Shown: positions 1-12,196, numbered from the stretch's first letter. The stretch: 64,000 nt of DNA from Chondrus crispus (GCF_000350225.1 NW_005179053.1:57802-121801); one strand, 5' to 3'. Notes: generated from the letters alone by a model not told the origin. Numbers and translations: made by a program.

Positions 1-3000
1 TCTATTCAATATCATCGTCCAAACCTTTCAGACAACAGCTCGCCCTCATTGTCCGATGCAATAAAAAACTGTAAACTGTTTCATGATCCTGTGTCGAGTC
101 TTTTCTCCCGCGCAACACGCAACCCTTTTTCGCGCACAGATGTCAGTCACCCTACGAACCCCGCCATAGACTTTCCACAACCACCTTCTGCCCTCGCTGC
201 GAAGTGACAGTCATGAGCAACGTTGCCTGCCACTTCCTTTGCTATTTGCTCTTTTGCCTACCGCACAATGTCGTATCTTACACGTGTACATAGCTCCACC
301 GGTACTTAACACCGCCGTCGCTCCTCCCACAGTAAACACGACCAAGGTCTTGAGTCTCTCCTACAAGCAACGCATGCTCAATTGGTCATCCACACTTTTC
401 ATTTCTCCACATTTCTCCACGAAATGTCAAAAGCAATGCTGTTGCAATACACACCATCTTTTTCCTTCCTTTTTCTGCAGTTGCGAGACCGCGGCAGAAC
501 GTTGACACCTCTGCTTTCTATTATTCCGTTGGAATCCTTTCCATAGAAAGCACCGCGTGGCAAGGACAACTATCTTCCCATTGAAACAGCATGCGCACCC
601 AAACACCTTTTTCTTCTACTGCTGCCAAAAATCTGATCAATGACAACGCCGCAATGGACCACTGTTACATACAACTTTCTTGCTGTGTGGCAAACACGTG
701 TAGTCAAATAACCAAATCGCCTTTCCCGCTACATTTTTTGTGAGGAGATGTCCCCTCATGTTGGCCTCTGCCGATTGGTACGGTATCGTTTGCTTCCGAG
801 GGTACTCCCCTCACCATTTTACCTCATCTGAACAAATGCTCAACGACGCCGACCTTCCTCACATGGTGAGGAGTGCCACACGAGGATCCACTTGGGCCTC
901 CTGTGACATTTTGTTTTCTTTCAAGAGATTCTGGAAGCCTATGCAACAGATACATATAGTCTCACACTGATTGCTCTTGCTCTCCCCCTACTGGACTGTA
1001 GCTCTGACGAGGCATTGTCTGAACAACTTAGAGAGCCGCTTTTCTTCATTCTTGTCCTATTTCAAAAATAAGCACGATTTCCCCTTATTTAAAAAAGGCT
1101 ATTACAACTGCTTCCTCCTCGTCACAGCTTGCTCCGTGCGTAGGGTGCCCTTACATACACAACGTATGGCGCCCCATTTCGCAGATGCCAAAGACATATG
1201 TTAGCTGATGTGTCGCAACGGTGCACTTTTCTGTTCCATCTCAACCGTTTTTACTATTCGATACACTGCGCTGTACGAAGATCAATGAAATCCACATGCA
1301 AATGCCGCGATGAGTTCACGCGAAACGTCCACAGCCGATTTCAGATGCTTTTTTGTTACGTCTTCCATTCCCATTTCTCCCACAGCTATCCTACTTTAGA
1401 GAAAAGGACACTGCCTGCAACCTCCATGCACAAGTCGCGCTCTTCGTATTATACTAAGCGGATGTGACGACCATATACCGTTGAGAAGCTCGAGGGCGAT
1501 ATCCTACTCCCAGTAAGAATTTTGACATGCTTGCTTAAAAAAACACCCTGCATTCCACGTTTTTAAATAATAAAAGGGCCTCGCAGCAATGTTTTGTGTG
1601 CTGAAGGAACGATTTAACGATGCCTCATTTATTCCGCAACCTATCTCTCGCTTCCTTAAGCATAAGCTGTAAGACTATCGGCCCTGCGCCGTCGTCTGTG
1701 GGTGACCGTGCGTGGTGTACTGCGTGTGCACGTGTGCACGTGTATGGGTATTATCACATTTTGCACCTTATTTTCAAATTTTACAAGATTAAGAAAGTAG
1801 TGTTTCTTCCCTACACGACCAACTTCTCCAAGCTGGCAAAGCATGGCATATGTAAAAATAGAGGACAAGTATGGCGCAGCAAACACCAATCGCAGAAGAC
1901 AGGCACAATAACAACGAATTATCCACCTCAAACGTTAACTGCTTTCACTGCTTGCGACGTACGCATATTAATCTCGCGGCCGGCATGGACAGCTATCATA
2001 CGCCGATCGTGTACTTGAGTTGCGACAGGTGATTCTGTTTTACGAACGAGGATGACAGTGGCCAAACTTGACAAAGTTAGAAAAGTGCATGCGTTTATTT
2101 TCTTGCTTTGCAGTAGGGATTCTTCCCCAACTACAAAGCAAACATCAAAGCAGCAACTGTATAATCTTCAGTTTGATAAAGCTGTCGACAAGTATGCGCG
2201 ATGAAGTGGAGGCAGCACCGGATGAGTCCAAGACGACATAAGAGAATTGATGCCATAAAAGCGGAGTGAAGAAACCCATCTTTTCGAATAAATCAGTTGA
2301 GCTGTTTTCTGAGTATGGTGGCGCCTCTTTCATTTGATGGTCGAAAAAATTCCGGAGTCAGCACGTGAAAAAAGTGCTGGGCCTTTCAGAGAAATGGAAT
2401 ACCGCACGAAAGCGGAAGCGAGTTCTTTCGTCTCACACAGTGTCGAGAGAAGAAGGCAACTGTTGAACCCGTTACCACAGAAAGCGATGAAATGGGTTGC
2501 AAGTGTCGAAAACTATGCGATGTATTCGGAGTACACTTTTATCGCTTCTTGATTATACCTTTTGTCATGCTCACTAACCTCTTTTTGACCTGCTTCGATA
2601 ATGTTCGAGAGTTGTCCCAAGGTAGGGCGGTCTCATCTATCAGAGAGAGTTGATTCGGGTTTCGAACAGAGCGTGCAGAGCATGGGATCGAGCACACTCT
2701 GCTACTTGGCCTTGCTTGTGAGCCCGCCGTCCTGAACACCAAGGGGGCTTGGGGCCACCTCGAAAATGACCCCTGCACTGGGCTACGTCCTTTCAGCCGC
2801 CAAAATCGACATTGAAGAGTGCCGCACACCCTCGTGGGAGCTATGAAGTCACTAGCCCGGTCTTTTCCATTCCTTCTCATTGACCACCCTCGTAGCTTCC
2901 GCTCCGTCTCTCCGCAGAACATCATGTAAGAGGAGCACGTAGTTAGTGCACGGATTAGAGGACTGAGCGATTGAGGGTGGAATCGGAACTAGGTAGATTA

Positions 3001-3565
3001 ATTCTGCTTGGGGTATCGCTCTACTGCCCCGTCTTTCTTCCATAGAGTGACAAAACCTCGTGAGGGCGACGCACGGCGTACCCCCATGCGTCCTGCCCCT
3101 TGTCTCGACATACTTTTCACGCGCCTTCAAATAGAAACCTCTCTTCGACTGCCCTGGGCTCTCTCGCGAGAAGAGATCCTTTATCATTGCTCTCAAGCCT
3201 GCCCCCGCCCCCAACCATTGCCTCTCCAGCACCCATGCCTGTACAGTTGAAGGCCCTAACCCACCAGACCTCCTTTTTCCCCGTCATGATTCCAGAACGA
3301 AATACTCAATTGTGGCGGCCCCCCTGATGCAGCTACAACGGTTTAACCCACTCCATGTCCCTCTCATTTACTCTCAAATCGCTCTGATAATACCCTCCCC
3401 TGCGTAGAAACGATCGAATGAAGTCCATCCCGACCCTCCGATGTCTTCTCATACTGTCTGTTGTCCATCCTTCCATAGCATTGTCCCTCTGCTCATTCAG
3501 CTTCTCCGTGTAGGTTTCACTTTCTGCCCAATACGATCGGTTAGAGTGCACTCCTAAAACCTATG

Positions 3566-3596
<31 letters not shown>

Positions 3597-4879
3597 ATCA
3601 CTACGACCACTCAGGCCGCCAGACCGCCAGACGGTCAGCTCCCACCTGTACTAGGGCCGTGTCATGCGCACCATCGTCCACGACATGATCGCAGTGTCCC
3701 AAGTTCCAGCCACTATCCAAATGCTTGTGTAAAGGCATGAGATGCCGAGGACCTGAGTATACAGTAGTACGGCTCGGGGAATCAGGACGTTTAAAGCTAA
3801 CAGTATTCTGTTCCAAAAATATAAATCAATTTCTTTCCAGTTGGAAATTGTCCTCCTTGTTGTGTATGACCATTTACAGGACGTAGGAATATATGGAATG
3901 CTCTCGCGTTTGATGCCCATTCAGTACTCGGTATACTTTTTTTCAGTGGCAGGAGCACCACAGGAGTAAACCAAATGCACGAAAAGTCTGCAACATCAAG
4001 TTCGCAATGAAAATCTGTAAATATATGCAATACAACATCTGCGCAAGAAGTCATAGAATTTTATATAGGCGTAGCCTATACCGAACAACCGAACAACTGT
4101 GTTGAGAGTGGATGTCGGTGACCTCGCCTCGCCGGTTACAATCGATGACAATTGGTCACGTCTACGAATTGATTCAATATGAAGTTGCTGTAAAGGACGA
4201 CACTGCAGTGGACTAGAACGGACTCTAAATCGAAGGGGAGCACACAATAGCAACGAAAACCGCCGAGCGATATCTTAATCAAATGTGCTTATCATACTGA
4301 TTACAGTTGGCCTTTCATGTTTTCATGTGTCAGCGATGAAATATTGTTCCACAAGGTCAATCTTTGGATGGACTGCGTAATTCTGTCCCACCCGCTCGTC
4401 ATGGAGAGACAGGGCAATGTCAGGCTGTTCCAATTTAGCTGATTCCGATTTAAAGGTCTTTCGCCAATAACTCGCTGTTTACAGAGTTAGGTTTGAGTGC
4501 AAACTGCAACGAAAGCCACTGAGCTACGGTGGCTATCATAAACCGCGACATGATAACAGGTTCATGTAATGCAATGTCGATAACTCCTCTGCCTGTGATA
4601 ATTATCCGACCTGGGCTTGTCCTCATATGAGTTTTTCGCGAAGATGTATAAATTAATTTGGTTATTTAAAAGGCTTGCTTAGACACTACTTCCTTAACGA
4701 GCTTGTTTCGGCAATAACATTGTGATGCAAGATCGATGCCACTGTTTACTAATGTCTAATACTTGTCTTCTTTATAAAGGGAGGCTAGGGGTCCGTAGGC
4801 CGGCAGCCAGTGAGGCGAGCTGATCGTGCAGTCAAGCGTGTGCTACGTGTGCACGTATGGCTCTCATGGCTGCTGACTT
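1..4879. other. No recognisable gene
   Basis: About 4.9 kb in which I recognise no protein family on either strand. Open frames here are short, mostly lack coherent composition and overlap one another. The DNA is T- and pyrimidine-rich in the first 2 kb and mixed after that. It contains one long C homopolymer (listed separately). Old, unrecognisable transposon debris is the likeliest content, but nothing here proves it. Confidence 0.5.
3569..3596. repeat. Poly-C homopolymer, 28 bp
   Basis: An uninterrupted run of 28 C residues. Its exact length is likely to be uncertain in the assembly. It lies in DNA without recognisable genes. Confidence 0.9.
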
Positions 4880-4976
4880 TGTCTGACCGCACAGGACAGG
4901 CTGTAATTAGAGATATATCTAGGTAGAGCCGACGACGCGTAAAGGTGAAGAGGGTATCGGACCCCGTGTTTACACA
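4880..4976 (+). repeat. 5' LTR of Copia element 1
   Basis: Begins TGTCTGAC and ends TTACACA. It is a direct repeat of 11946-12042, and both copies are 97 bp. This is short for a Copia LTR. The differences from the 3' copy (about 12 of 97 positions) suggest an old insertion. Confidence 0.8.
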
Positions 4977-4990
4977 GGTTATAGGCTCCT
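4977..4990 (+). promoter_or_regulatory. Putative primer-binding site
   Basis: GGTTATAGGCTCC directly follows the 5' LTR. Similar GGTTATGG sequence follows the LTR-like ends at 12196 and 24803. In Drosophila copia and yeast Ty5 the primer is a half-molecule of initiator tRNA-Met cut at the anticodon loop, whose complement contains GGTTATG. The match suggests the same priming mode here. This is inference from sequence. Confidence 0.45.
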
Positions 4991-6480
4991 TTCATGCAAG
5001 ACCGCGCAGATACTCACAGCGACCATCCCCAACGCCCCAACCAAACACAAACTGGTCCCTCCCCGCCCGTAGGAAAATGGCCCGCCACACACAAAACACA
5101 GCAATCAGCAGAGAACTGCTCACATACACACCACCCACACGCACCAACCCCAAAATGGAACGAAGGACAAACGTACTATCGTTCAACTGCGACAACTACA
5201 GACCCTTTGATGGTTGCTCTGCGATTTGCGGCACATTCAACAGACGCAATCCACCAGCTAGAAGGCAACCCAGATCCACCACCAACAGAAGCAGAAAATC
5301 AAACGTTTCAACAGGCCAAGCTCATGCTACTCCGTAAAATAATTACTACCATACCCAGCCAAAGCGCCAACCTCGTACTCACCACGAGCAATACCATACC
5401 GCACAATCTCGTACAGGCAATCACATCTCACCTGGACACCGCCCACGTGGACGACCAAAAGTACCTCAAAAAGCTAAATAATCACACTACACGTCCGTCA
5501 GGATCCTCGAGGAATGTAGTTTAGTGGCGGTTGCCAGCTATGATCTAGCTCGAGGAAGAGGTGATGACAAACGAGGGCTGTCCCGTGGTAGATCGGGACG
5601 GTGGTAGAGCAAAGGGGAAGTACGTAGACCGACTGTAAAAGAACAATGTACTGGTCAAAACACGGGCCCGGAATGGGACCAGCACTGGAAGGGGTTGTGT
5701 AAGAAGTCACAAAACAGGAGGAACCCGAGCCTGGAGACTAATGTCAGAAACGGGCTGAGCGACAAGTAACAGGAACCCCTGGATGGAACGAGAGAGGCAG
5801 GTTTCAGTAGTACCACGAGACTACAGGCTTTTTGTAGCCAGCGAACTGAGAATCGTCGAGGTATAGGTGGAGAGAAATGGTTTGTGCGACAGTAACAGGC
5901 CTAAGCTCGAGGATAGTCTTAACCCGCATAGTTGTAACAACTGAGGAGACGAGAAGTAAAAAGTAAAGGCAATAGAAGCTAAGGAAACGTCGCAAGACAG
6001 ATGCTGGCAATGTCTCCTAAGTCAGATGCTTTCTTGATCCGCGGTGTGGCACCGTCGAAGGAAATCCGTTCCCAAAAGATCCTTGACTGTTTGCTGTCAT
6101 TGCCCGGCGCCGTCGCTTAAATAAGCGAGCTTGCCAGGTCTTGCACATTTTCCACCCTACTGTACTACTGTACTCTACTGTGCAATGCACTGTACTATGC
6201 CATTACTTCTGTACCTTGTCATATACAACCTTTGGGCTGTAATGTATACAGTGCGTCGTCGCCTGTAATGCCCACGTGTAGTTCGTCTGCTTGTAGGGCA
6301 CACGTGTAGTCGCGCGCCTGTAATGAACCCCCGGCGGTGGGTGCTGTACAAAGTACAAATCTTGGCTGTGCCACCACAAGGAATACATCAGCATGTACAA
6401 AAACACAATAGCCAAAATAATCTCTGTTAAATACCCCGACATCCAAGATCTTCGAACAACCGTAAAGTTTATGATCAATG

Positions 6481-6525
6481 GGCTACGAAACAAACCGACG
6501 ACAGTCGTCGGTTTGTTTCGTAGCC
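6481..6525. repeat. Perfect palindrome, 22-bp arms, 1-nt centre
   Basis: Left arm 6481-6502 is the exact reverse complement of 6504-6525, with a single A between them. It is immediately followed by a second, unrelated palindrome that shares its last base. Both lie inside the LTR-like insertion 5515-7652. Confidence 0.9.
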
Positions 6526-6573
6526 TGTTACAAACCTATCGCTGTAGTGACTGCAGCGATAGGTTTGTAACAG
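6525..6573. repeat. Perfect inverted repeat, 20-bp arms, 9-nt loop
   Basis: Arms 6525-6544 and 6554-6573 are exact reverse complements, separated by TAGTGACTG. Its sequence is unrelated to the adjoining palindrome at 6481-6525. Confidence 0.9.
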
Positions 6574-6924
6574 ATCACACTCAACCCCGCCACTCTGAAG
6601 AATGTAGTGCAATGCGCCTGTCAGGCAGAGACCGCGGTCCGATGGTCCAGCAAAAACAACAACAGCAACAAAAAGAACAACTGCCGACGGCACAGCGCTA
6701 CAGAGTGTCCGACTCTCCCTTCTCCGTTTAAACGAGCTTGCGACTCGAAGTAGCTCAGATCCCTGATAAGGGGGGCACAGAGAAATAGCCCGGCCCGGGA
6801 TCGATGTGATAGAGACTTGCGAAGAGAACTGCTCGACGAGTGTGGGGTGGGGCGTGTACTTAGGTACCCCGGTTCCACTGGGTTGTAAGGCCAATGCTCG
6901 TTGAGCTTCTTCGACACCTTGTAA

Positions 6925-7240
6925 CGCGACAAGGCCTTCGACGGGGGCGTCGCAACGCAGCCCGACTGGATGAAATGAAAGTAACAGCGCTACACCAACT
7001 GTGCCGCCCGATGGCTCGAAACACCTTCACCGGTTCCGTCGCAACCGAGGCCGATGGCACCAACATTGGCTTGTACACACGACAAAGCCCTTCGAGAGAG
7101 ACGTCGTTGCAACAGTCTCCGTCGGAAAATAGGTCACAGTAGCAGCGCTACGTCAACTGTGTCGCCCAATGGCCAAGACACCTACACCGGTTCGGTCGCA
7201 ACCGAGCCCGATGGCACCAACAGAAGATAAGGGAAAATAG
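6925..7240. repeat. Two-copy tandem repeat, period about 158 bp
   Basis: The segment containing CAGCGCTACACCAACTGTG near 6984 and the following CCGATGGC...ACCGGTTCCGTCGCAACCGAG recurs about 158 bp downstream (CAGCGCTACGTCAACTGTG near 7142) with substitutions. Tandem duplications of this kind are common inside LTR regulatory regions. Confidence 0.7.
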
Positions 7241-9799
7241 GTAGAATTAGAGATAGAAAAGGAAAGGGAAATAAAGGAAAAGGAAAGGGAACCCCCGAGC
7301 GCAAAGGATAAAGTAATCTGTAGTAAAAGGGAATGTCTTGTGAAAGACGGGCTTCGACCAAGGCGATATCAGACTCTGGCAACTCGGGTTACCTTTACTG
7401 ACTTGGTGGTCAGTGGGCTAAGGTATATATCGCCCCGCCGGAGCCACTACAGTAGCTCTCGGCGCTAGATCCTAGATTTAATCTAATGTCAGCAAAATTA
7501 ATACTGACTAATTAACTAATTAAAATTAATAATTAAAATGAAAACTGTGCAAATATTCACACGTGTGTCCCCCAATCCCGGACTACAGTATTCACATTCC
7601 AACTTAGTTTCTTTTCACTTCACCCTCCTGTATACCCCCATATTGCACTACAAAGAACTTTGCGCACAAATACGACAGAATCCCAATGTACCGAACAGTG
7701 GCAAACCAACAGGACCAGATCCAACCACAAAACAATCCGGCCAAAACCGCGCGCAGATATCCCATCCAGTACCCACGCCAACATCCAGTGTTCAGACACA
7801 TCACGAACTCATGTCGCCATCACAAACAACGAGGTTTCATGAACCTGCGACACACTAACATGGAATGACGACACCCCAAGCACTCTCAACACCTCACAAG
7901 GGTGAAAGTGAAGATACGAGCACGCGCAGTATGAAAAGCGGACGACATCTACGAGTACAACCAAGATGATCTGCAAGAATACGACAAGAGGAAGACAACA
8001 TGACCTATGTCCCATGTACGTTCATAGTGCACTCCGGAGCACACCGGACCCACCTCACACGTCCCACGCAGCACATGCGCAAAACATCAACGCAAAGCCA
8101 CACATACACGGGAGCTAACACGTGCTACAAATGCACACACAATGGTAAGACGACGATTATTACGAATAGGAGCATACAACATAAACTCGCTGCCGTGGCC
8201 AACCCGGCCATATCCACAAACCGGATCTCAGTACATGATATCACACGACTCCCCGGCAATGTCCCATTCACACCGTCACAAGCGGTCATCAACCGCAACA
8301 GCAAATACCAAACCACACACCTCATCCTCGGTACGGCACCACGAAACGGGACACATGAGGCGTACACATGGACAAATAGAAATATGAAGCATTCTTACAG
8401 TGCCAGAACAAAACCCTACCAAAACCAACACACGAAATCGGTAAGCACCAAAACAAAAAACACGACAACGGTGACAACCGTTGCACCACGCACCCCCAAA
8501 ATCCACGAACAGCGGCAACTCTCACCTCACATCTCCCAGATATACAACCCTGCAGCAAACCCCAAGAGATTCCACACCCAAGGACCACAGGAAACCCGGT
8601 ATTTGTACCTTCAACTCAACCATGCCACGGCAGGGAACTTTTGTCAGATGTCCAAATCACGTAGAATACCCACCATGTCTAGACACCTGACAGAGGACTC
8701 AAAAACAATCATATGGTCAGCATGCCCAGTAGCCCAAAAACGCCGAGCACCGCACCGAAAAACAACCTAAGACTACAAACCAGGACAATATCTCAGCCCA
8801 GACACATGTGGACCCATATTCCCACATCCACAAGCGGCAGCCTTACGTACATAGATGCAGGCTCACGATACATCGAACTATACTCTATGAAACACCGCCG
8901 ACAGGTAAGAATAATCATGCACGACCACATGCGCAAATTACACAGCGAAGAGAGGACACCACAGTACTATTACACAGAAAGTGCGCTGGAACCCAAATCC
9001 TAACCAGAAAAGAACCCATACGTAGCCTACGGCATAGCTTCTAAAAACAACACCCCACACCAGCCTCAAGAAAATTCTCTGGGCGAGAGAATTAACCAAA
9101 CACTCACGAATGCGGCACAAGCTAACCTCTATCATGCGGAACTACCAACACCATACTGGGAAGACGCATTTCGCGACGCAGCGTTCAAATAAAACATAAT
9201 ACCACACTCGGCGACGGGATAACCGCTATACACGCAATGGCACGGACAACCTCTCAAAACATGTCGACTACCATCATAGGAGAAATCGGCACGATACCAC
9301 TCCTGCAACCCAAAAAGAAACTCGACCCCCGAGGCAAATCAGTACGATACCTATACAAAAATGATCACAACACCATTACAGTATAAGAGATCAACACAAC
9401 GCGATACTGAACAGTAATCACGACGGACTTCCGACCGTACTCACACAACTACGACCCATGCCAACGCCCAACGGGCGAATTCTTTGCACAAAAAAGCAAC
9501 ACACCATGCAAATAACCACACCCGCCCCACCGACACACAAAGAAGCCAGATCCTACCCGGACGCTGCACAATGGTCACAAGCCCCGGACGACGAGCTCGA
9601 GAAACTAGACCAAAATAATACAATACAGTGGCTCCCGGAAATGCCACCATGCCAACGCCTCATAACCCTCAAAATGACATACAGATACAAAAGTTCGCCA
9701 GACGGAAAAGTCACCCTACGAAAAGCAAGATGTTCCGCACGAGGCGATCGCATGAAACCCGATATACACTACGACCAAGACATTACAACGACATACATG

Positions 9800-10063
9800 G
9801 TAGAAAAGACATCGGTGGCCGCACTGATCCAAATAGCAGCGGCCAAAACATAGGCAGCAGAGCACTTTGACATAACATCTTCATACCTCCACGAAAATAC
9901 ACGCCAGAAAGGAAATTTTATATCAAACAGGCAGAAAAGACATCGGTGGGCGCATTGATCCAAATAGTAGCGGCCAAATTTGGGCAGTAGAGCACTTCGG
10001 CATAACATCTGCATACCTCCACGAAAAACGCATCCCAGAAATGATATTTTATATCAAACAACA
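9800..10063 (+). repeat. 132-bp tandem duplication inside the RT
   Basis: The segment beginning TAGAAAAGACATCGGTGG (about 9800) is repeated as CAGAAAAGACATCGGTGG (about 9932), and both copies continue to an ATTTTATATCAAACA end. The copies differ by scattered substitutions and small indels. The duplication repeats part of the RT palm region and so postdates loss of function. Confidence 0.75.
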
Positions 10064-10082
10064 CCCCATATTCGTTTGCAGG

Positions 10083-10735
10083 ATTGAGGATTGAAGATAG
10101 GTAAGTTGTTGAATTATTTTGGAGGGCAAACGATGTTTAAAGAAAGGAGCATAGTTGGTTTGGTCGTTGAAGTATAAGCGTGGAATAGATATGTGATAAG
10201 GCATGAGATAAAGATGTGAGAAACGTATATAGATATAATGGATTTGAAGAGTTGACGATTGACGAGGATTTGGGAGTGGGGGTTTAGAGGATTGGGGGTT
10301 TAGAAGTTAAACGGATTAGGCGATTAGGGGAGGGAATAAAAGTATAGCAGTATATTGGTATATAAGTGTAGACAACGAGAAGCGTAGAAGTGCAGAAGTA
10401 AGAGAAGGAGCAGAAAGAGTGCAGAGATGCGGAAGCAATGTGGGGAATGTTAAGAGTTGGGATTACGACAAAGAGTGTGACTTATTGCGGGGTTGGCAGG
10501 ATTCTAGATTAGAGATAAGTAAGTTGTTGAAGTAATTTGGAGGGCAAACGTTGTTGACACAAACGAGCATATGTTGATAGTTTTTATTATAAGCTTAGAA
10601 TTGATGTGTGATAAAGCATGAGATAAGGATGTGAGAAACGTATAGAGATTTACTGGATGAGAAGAGCAGACGTTTGACGTGGATGAGGGATTGGGAGGAT
10701 GAGGGGATTAGGGGTTGGGAAGTTAAGCATACAAA
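10083..10735. mobile_element. Insertion with two direct repeats inside the RT
   Basis: Coding similarity to Copia RT stops near 10080 and resumes near 10745. The intervening ~650 bp is purine-rich and non-coding. It contains two direct repeats of about 220 bp, starting near 10086 and 10503 (shared core GTAAGTTGTTGAA and TTTGGAGGGCAAACG; later GTGAGAAACGTATA). This resembles a small terminal-repeat element (TRIM-like). I could not fix its exact ends or a target duplication. Confidence 0.55.
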
Positions 10736-11945
10736 CATGCATTTAAAGTTGGTCTACTACTCAAAAATATCTGCGACACACCACCAGCATCTCCTACGTT
10801 TTTCGATGGACTGATAGGACACCTTAAGAAGCACTGCTACAAGGAAGCAGATACCGACCCAAGCATCTTCTTCAAACACAACGCACATGGTACGCTGATC
10901 ATATCTGTAAGCATGGACGACTTCCTCGTCATCGCAACACACACAAAGCTCATCAGCAACTGTATGGGGAACTGCAACAAGAATTGTACTTCTTCAGCCG
11001 GCTAGGCTTCGCACAACCGTACCTCAACTATATTATCCAGAAGCAGGAAAATGGAAGCATCTACGTGTCACTGACGGCAGCCATCGACACAAATTTGAGC
11101 GACACAGGCTTGCGCAAATACAACCCGCGTCAGTCGAAGCTTCCATGCAAAGGACCCTTCGACGACGCAACGCAAGAAAACCACTGCCAACACACACGAG
11201 GAGATCGAATTTCGCCAGTCGATAAGGGACCTCACATACATCGCCGAAAGTACAAAATGCAGCATTCACACGGGGGTCAGCAACCTGGTAAGTTTCATGC
11301 ACAAACCGACAGCCATCCACAAACAAAATCCCAAATGGCTCCTGCGATACCTGTAAGGCACGCTCACACACGTAATAGAATATAAAGTCGTAAGCAAACA
11401 ACCAGCAAGCCTCCTCCTGTCATATAGTGATTCATATTACACCAACGAACCGGACAGAAAATCACGCACGGGAATAATACACACATTGTACAACGCCCCC
11501 GTCCGTTGGACACCATCAAGTCAATCGAATGTAGCAACTTCCACATGCGATGCCGAATATCTGGCAGCCTCGCGAGCCACGCAGCCATCACAATGACTCC
11601 GAAGACTACTTGCAAATATCCAACAACCGAAATGAAAGCTAACACCATTCATGATTGACAATCAAGCTGCGATTAGTGTCCCCAAAAACACAGCACAGAC
11701 AAAACGTAGAAAGGTCATAAACATGAAACAACTCCACATCTAGGACCATATCAATAAGGGCAACATCAGGGTACATCATATACCAACCGCTGACAACATC
11801 ACAGACCTCTTTATCAAGATCACTGGACCGCGACGACACAAGCACCTCACCAACCAAATCCCCCTCACGCCAGCACCAAGTCCATCGGCGAACCCTGGAA
11901 CTGTCTGACCACACACACACACTTTCGCCAATGCACTTTATGCTT

Positions 11946-12042
11946 TGTCTGACGGAACAAAACAGGCTGTAATTAGAGATGTGTACAGGTAGCGCCGACG
12001 ACGAGTAAAGGGGAAGAGGGTATCGGATCCCGTGTTTACACA
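11946..12042 (+). repeat. 3' LTR of Copia element 1
   Basis: TGTCTGAC...TTACACA, 97 bp, the direct repeat partner of 4880-4976. It is followed by GACGT (target site), after which the LTR-like start TGTTGCTG of Copia element 2 begins at 12047. Confidence 0.8.
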
Positions 12043-12046
12043 GACG

Positions 12047-12196
12047 TGTTGCTGCTTCACATGATATCCATAGTCAGTCAAACGTGTCAACGTAGCACAC
12101 GCACAGATGCCGTCCATCACGCGAGGACCGCCTCTGCATGTTGGGGTGAGTGGACTTCGAGGGAACAATAAAGGAGGCATCCTTCCTTGCATCACA
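12047..12196 (+). repeat. Putative 5' LTR of Copia element 2
   Basis: Begins TGTTGCTG, ends TTGCATCACA and is followed by GGTTATGG, the same primer-site motif as after the LTR of element 1. No 3' partner is visible because the element is cut off at 14727. The boundaries are inferred from these end motifs. Confidence 0.45.

Larger units (their letters stand above)
5515..7652. mobile_element. LTR-like 2,138-bp insertion in gag
   Basis: Begins TGTAGTTTAG and ends TTGCACTACA, giving a 6-bp terminal inverted repeat (TGTAGT/ACTACA). It is flanked by AGGAA (5510-5514) and AAGAA (7653-7657), a near-perfect 5-bp target duplication. The ends resemble those of the solo LTR at 27991-28690, and the stretch near 7450 (CTACAGTAGCT, AATCTAAT) recurs there. 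It contains no convincing coding region. Inside are two strong hairpin palindromes (6481-6573), a tandem duplication of about 158 bp (6925-7240) and a polypurine tract (about 7222-7290). It could be a long solo LTR or a non-autonomous LTR element. Confidence 0.65.
4994..7868 (+). pseudogene. Copia gag, split by insertion
   Basis: Gag-like reading frame in two parts. The first (4994-5514) begins at ATG 4994, has a proline/threonine-rich N-terminus and then a helical region (TFQQAKLMLLRKIITTIPSQ) of the kind seen in Copia capsids. At 5515 a 2,138-bp insertion enters. Beyond its right end and the duplicated target bases, the same frame resumes at 7658 and runs to a stop at 7868. Near the C-terminus, CRHHKQRG followed by a late H looks like a decayed CCHC zinc knuckle with Cys and His exchanged. 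The frame continuity across the excised insertion shows that the gag frame was open when the insertion happened. Confidence 0.65.
8000..11908 (+). pseudogene. Copia pol: protease, integrase, RT, RNase H remnants
   Basis: Several frames together cover a Copia polyprotein in canonical order. The protease is FIVHSGAHRTHLT (8018-8060), in which the catalytic Asp of the usual DSGAS is His. A pre-integrase and integrase follow (8590-9400), with YIDAGSRYIELYSMKH and the C-terminal NSLGERINQTL motif. The reverse transcriptase starts near 9540 (W..A..DELEKLDQNNTIQW) and its active-site segment near 10900 reads SMDDFLVIA, matching the YVDDxL box. RNase H lies at 11410-11908, with STCDAEYLA, DNQAAI and a terminal ADNITDLF. 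Many stops and frameshifts, a 132-bp internal duplication and a ~650-bp insertion show that it is non-functional. Confidence 0.85.
4880..12042 (+). mobile_element. Copia-type LTR retrotransposon 1, degenerate and nested
   Basis: A Ty1/Copia-order element on the + strand: short LTR, gag, protease, integrase, reverse transcriptase, RNase H, short LTR. The two LTRs (4880-4976 and 11946-12042) are both 97 bp and differ at about 12 positions by my alignment. The 5 bp outside them are GACTT on the left and GACGT on the right, an imperfect target duplication. The coding region is full of stops and frameshifts, so this copy is dead. It is interrupted by a 2,138-bp insertion in gag (5515-7652) and by a second insertion in the reverse transcriptase (about 10083-10735). 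A second Copia-type element starts directly after it. Confidence 0.85.
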
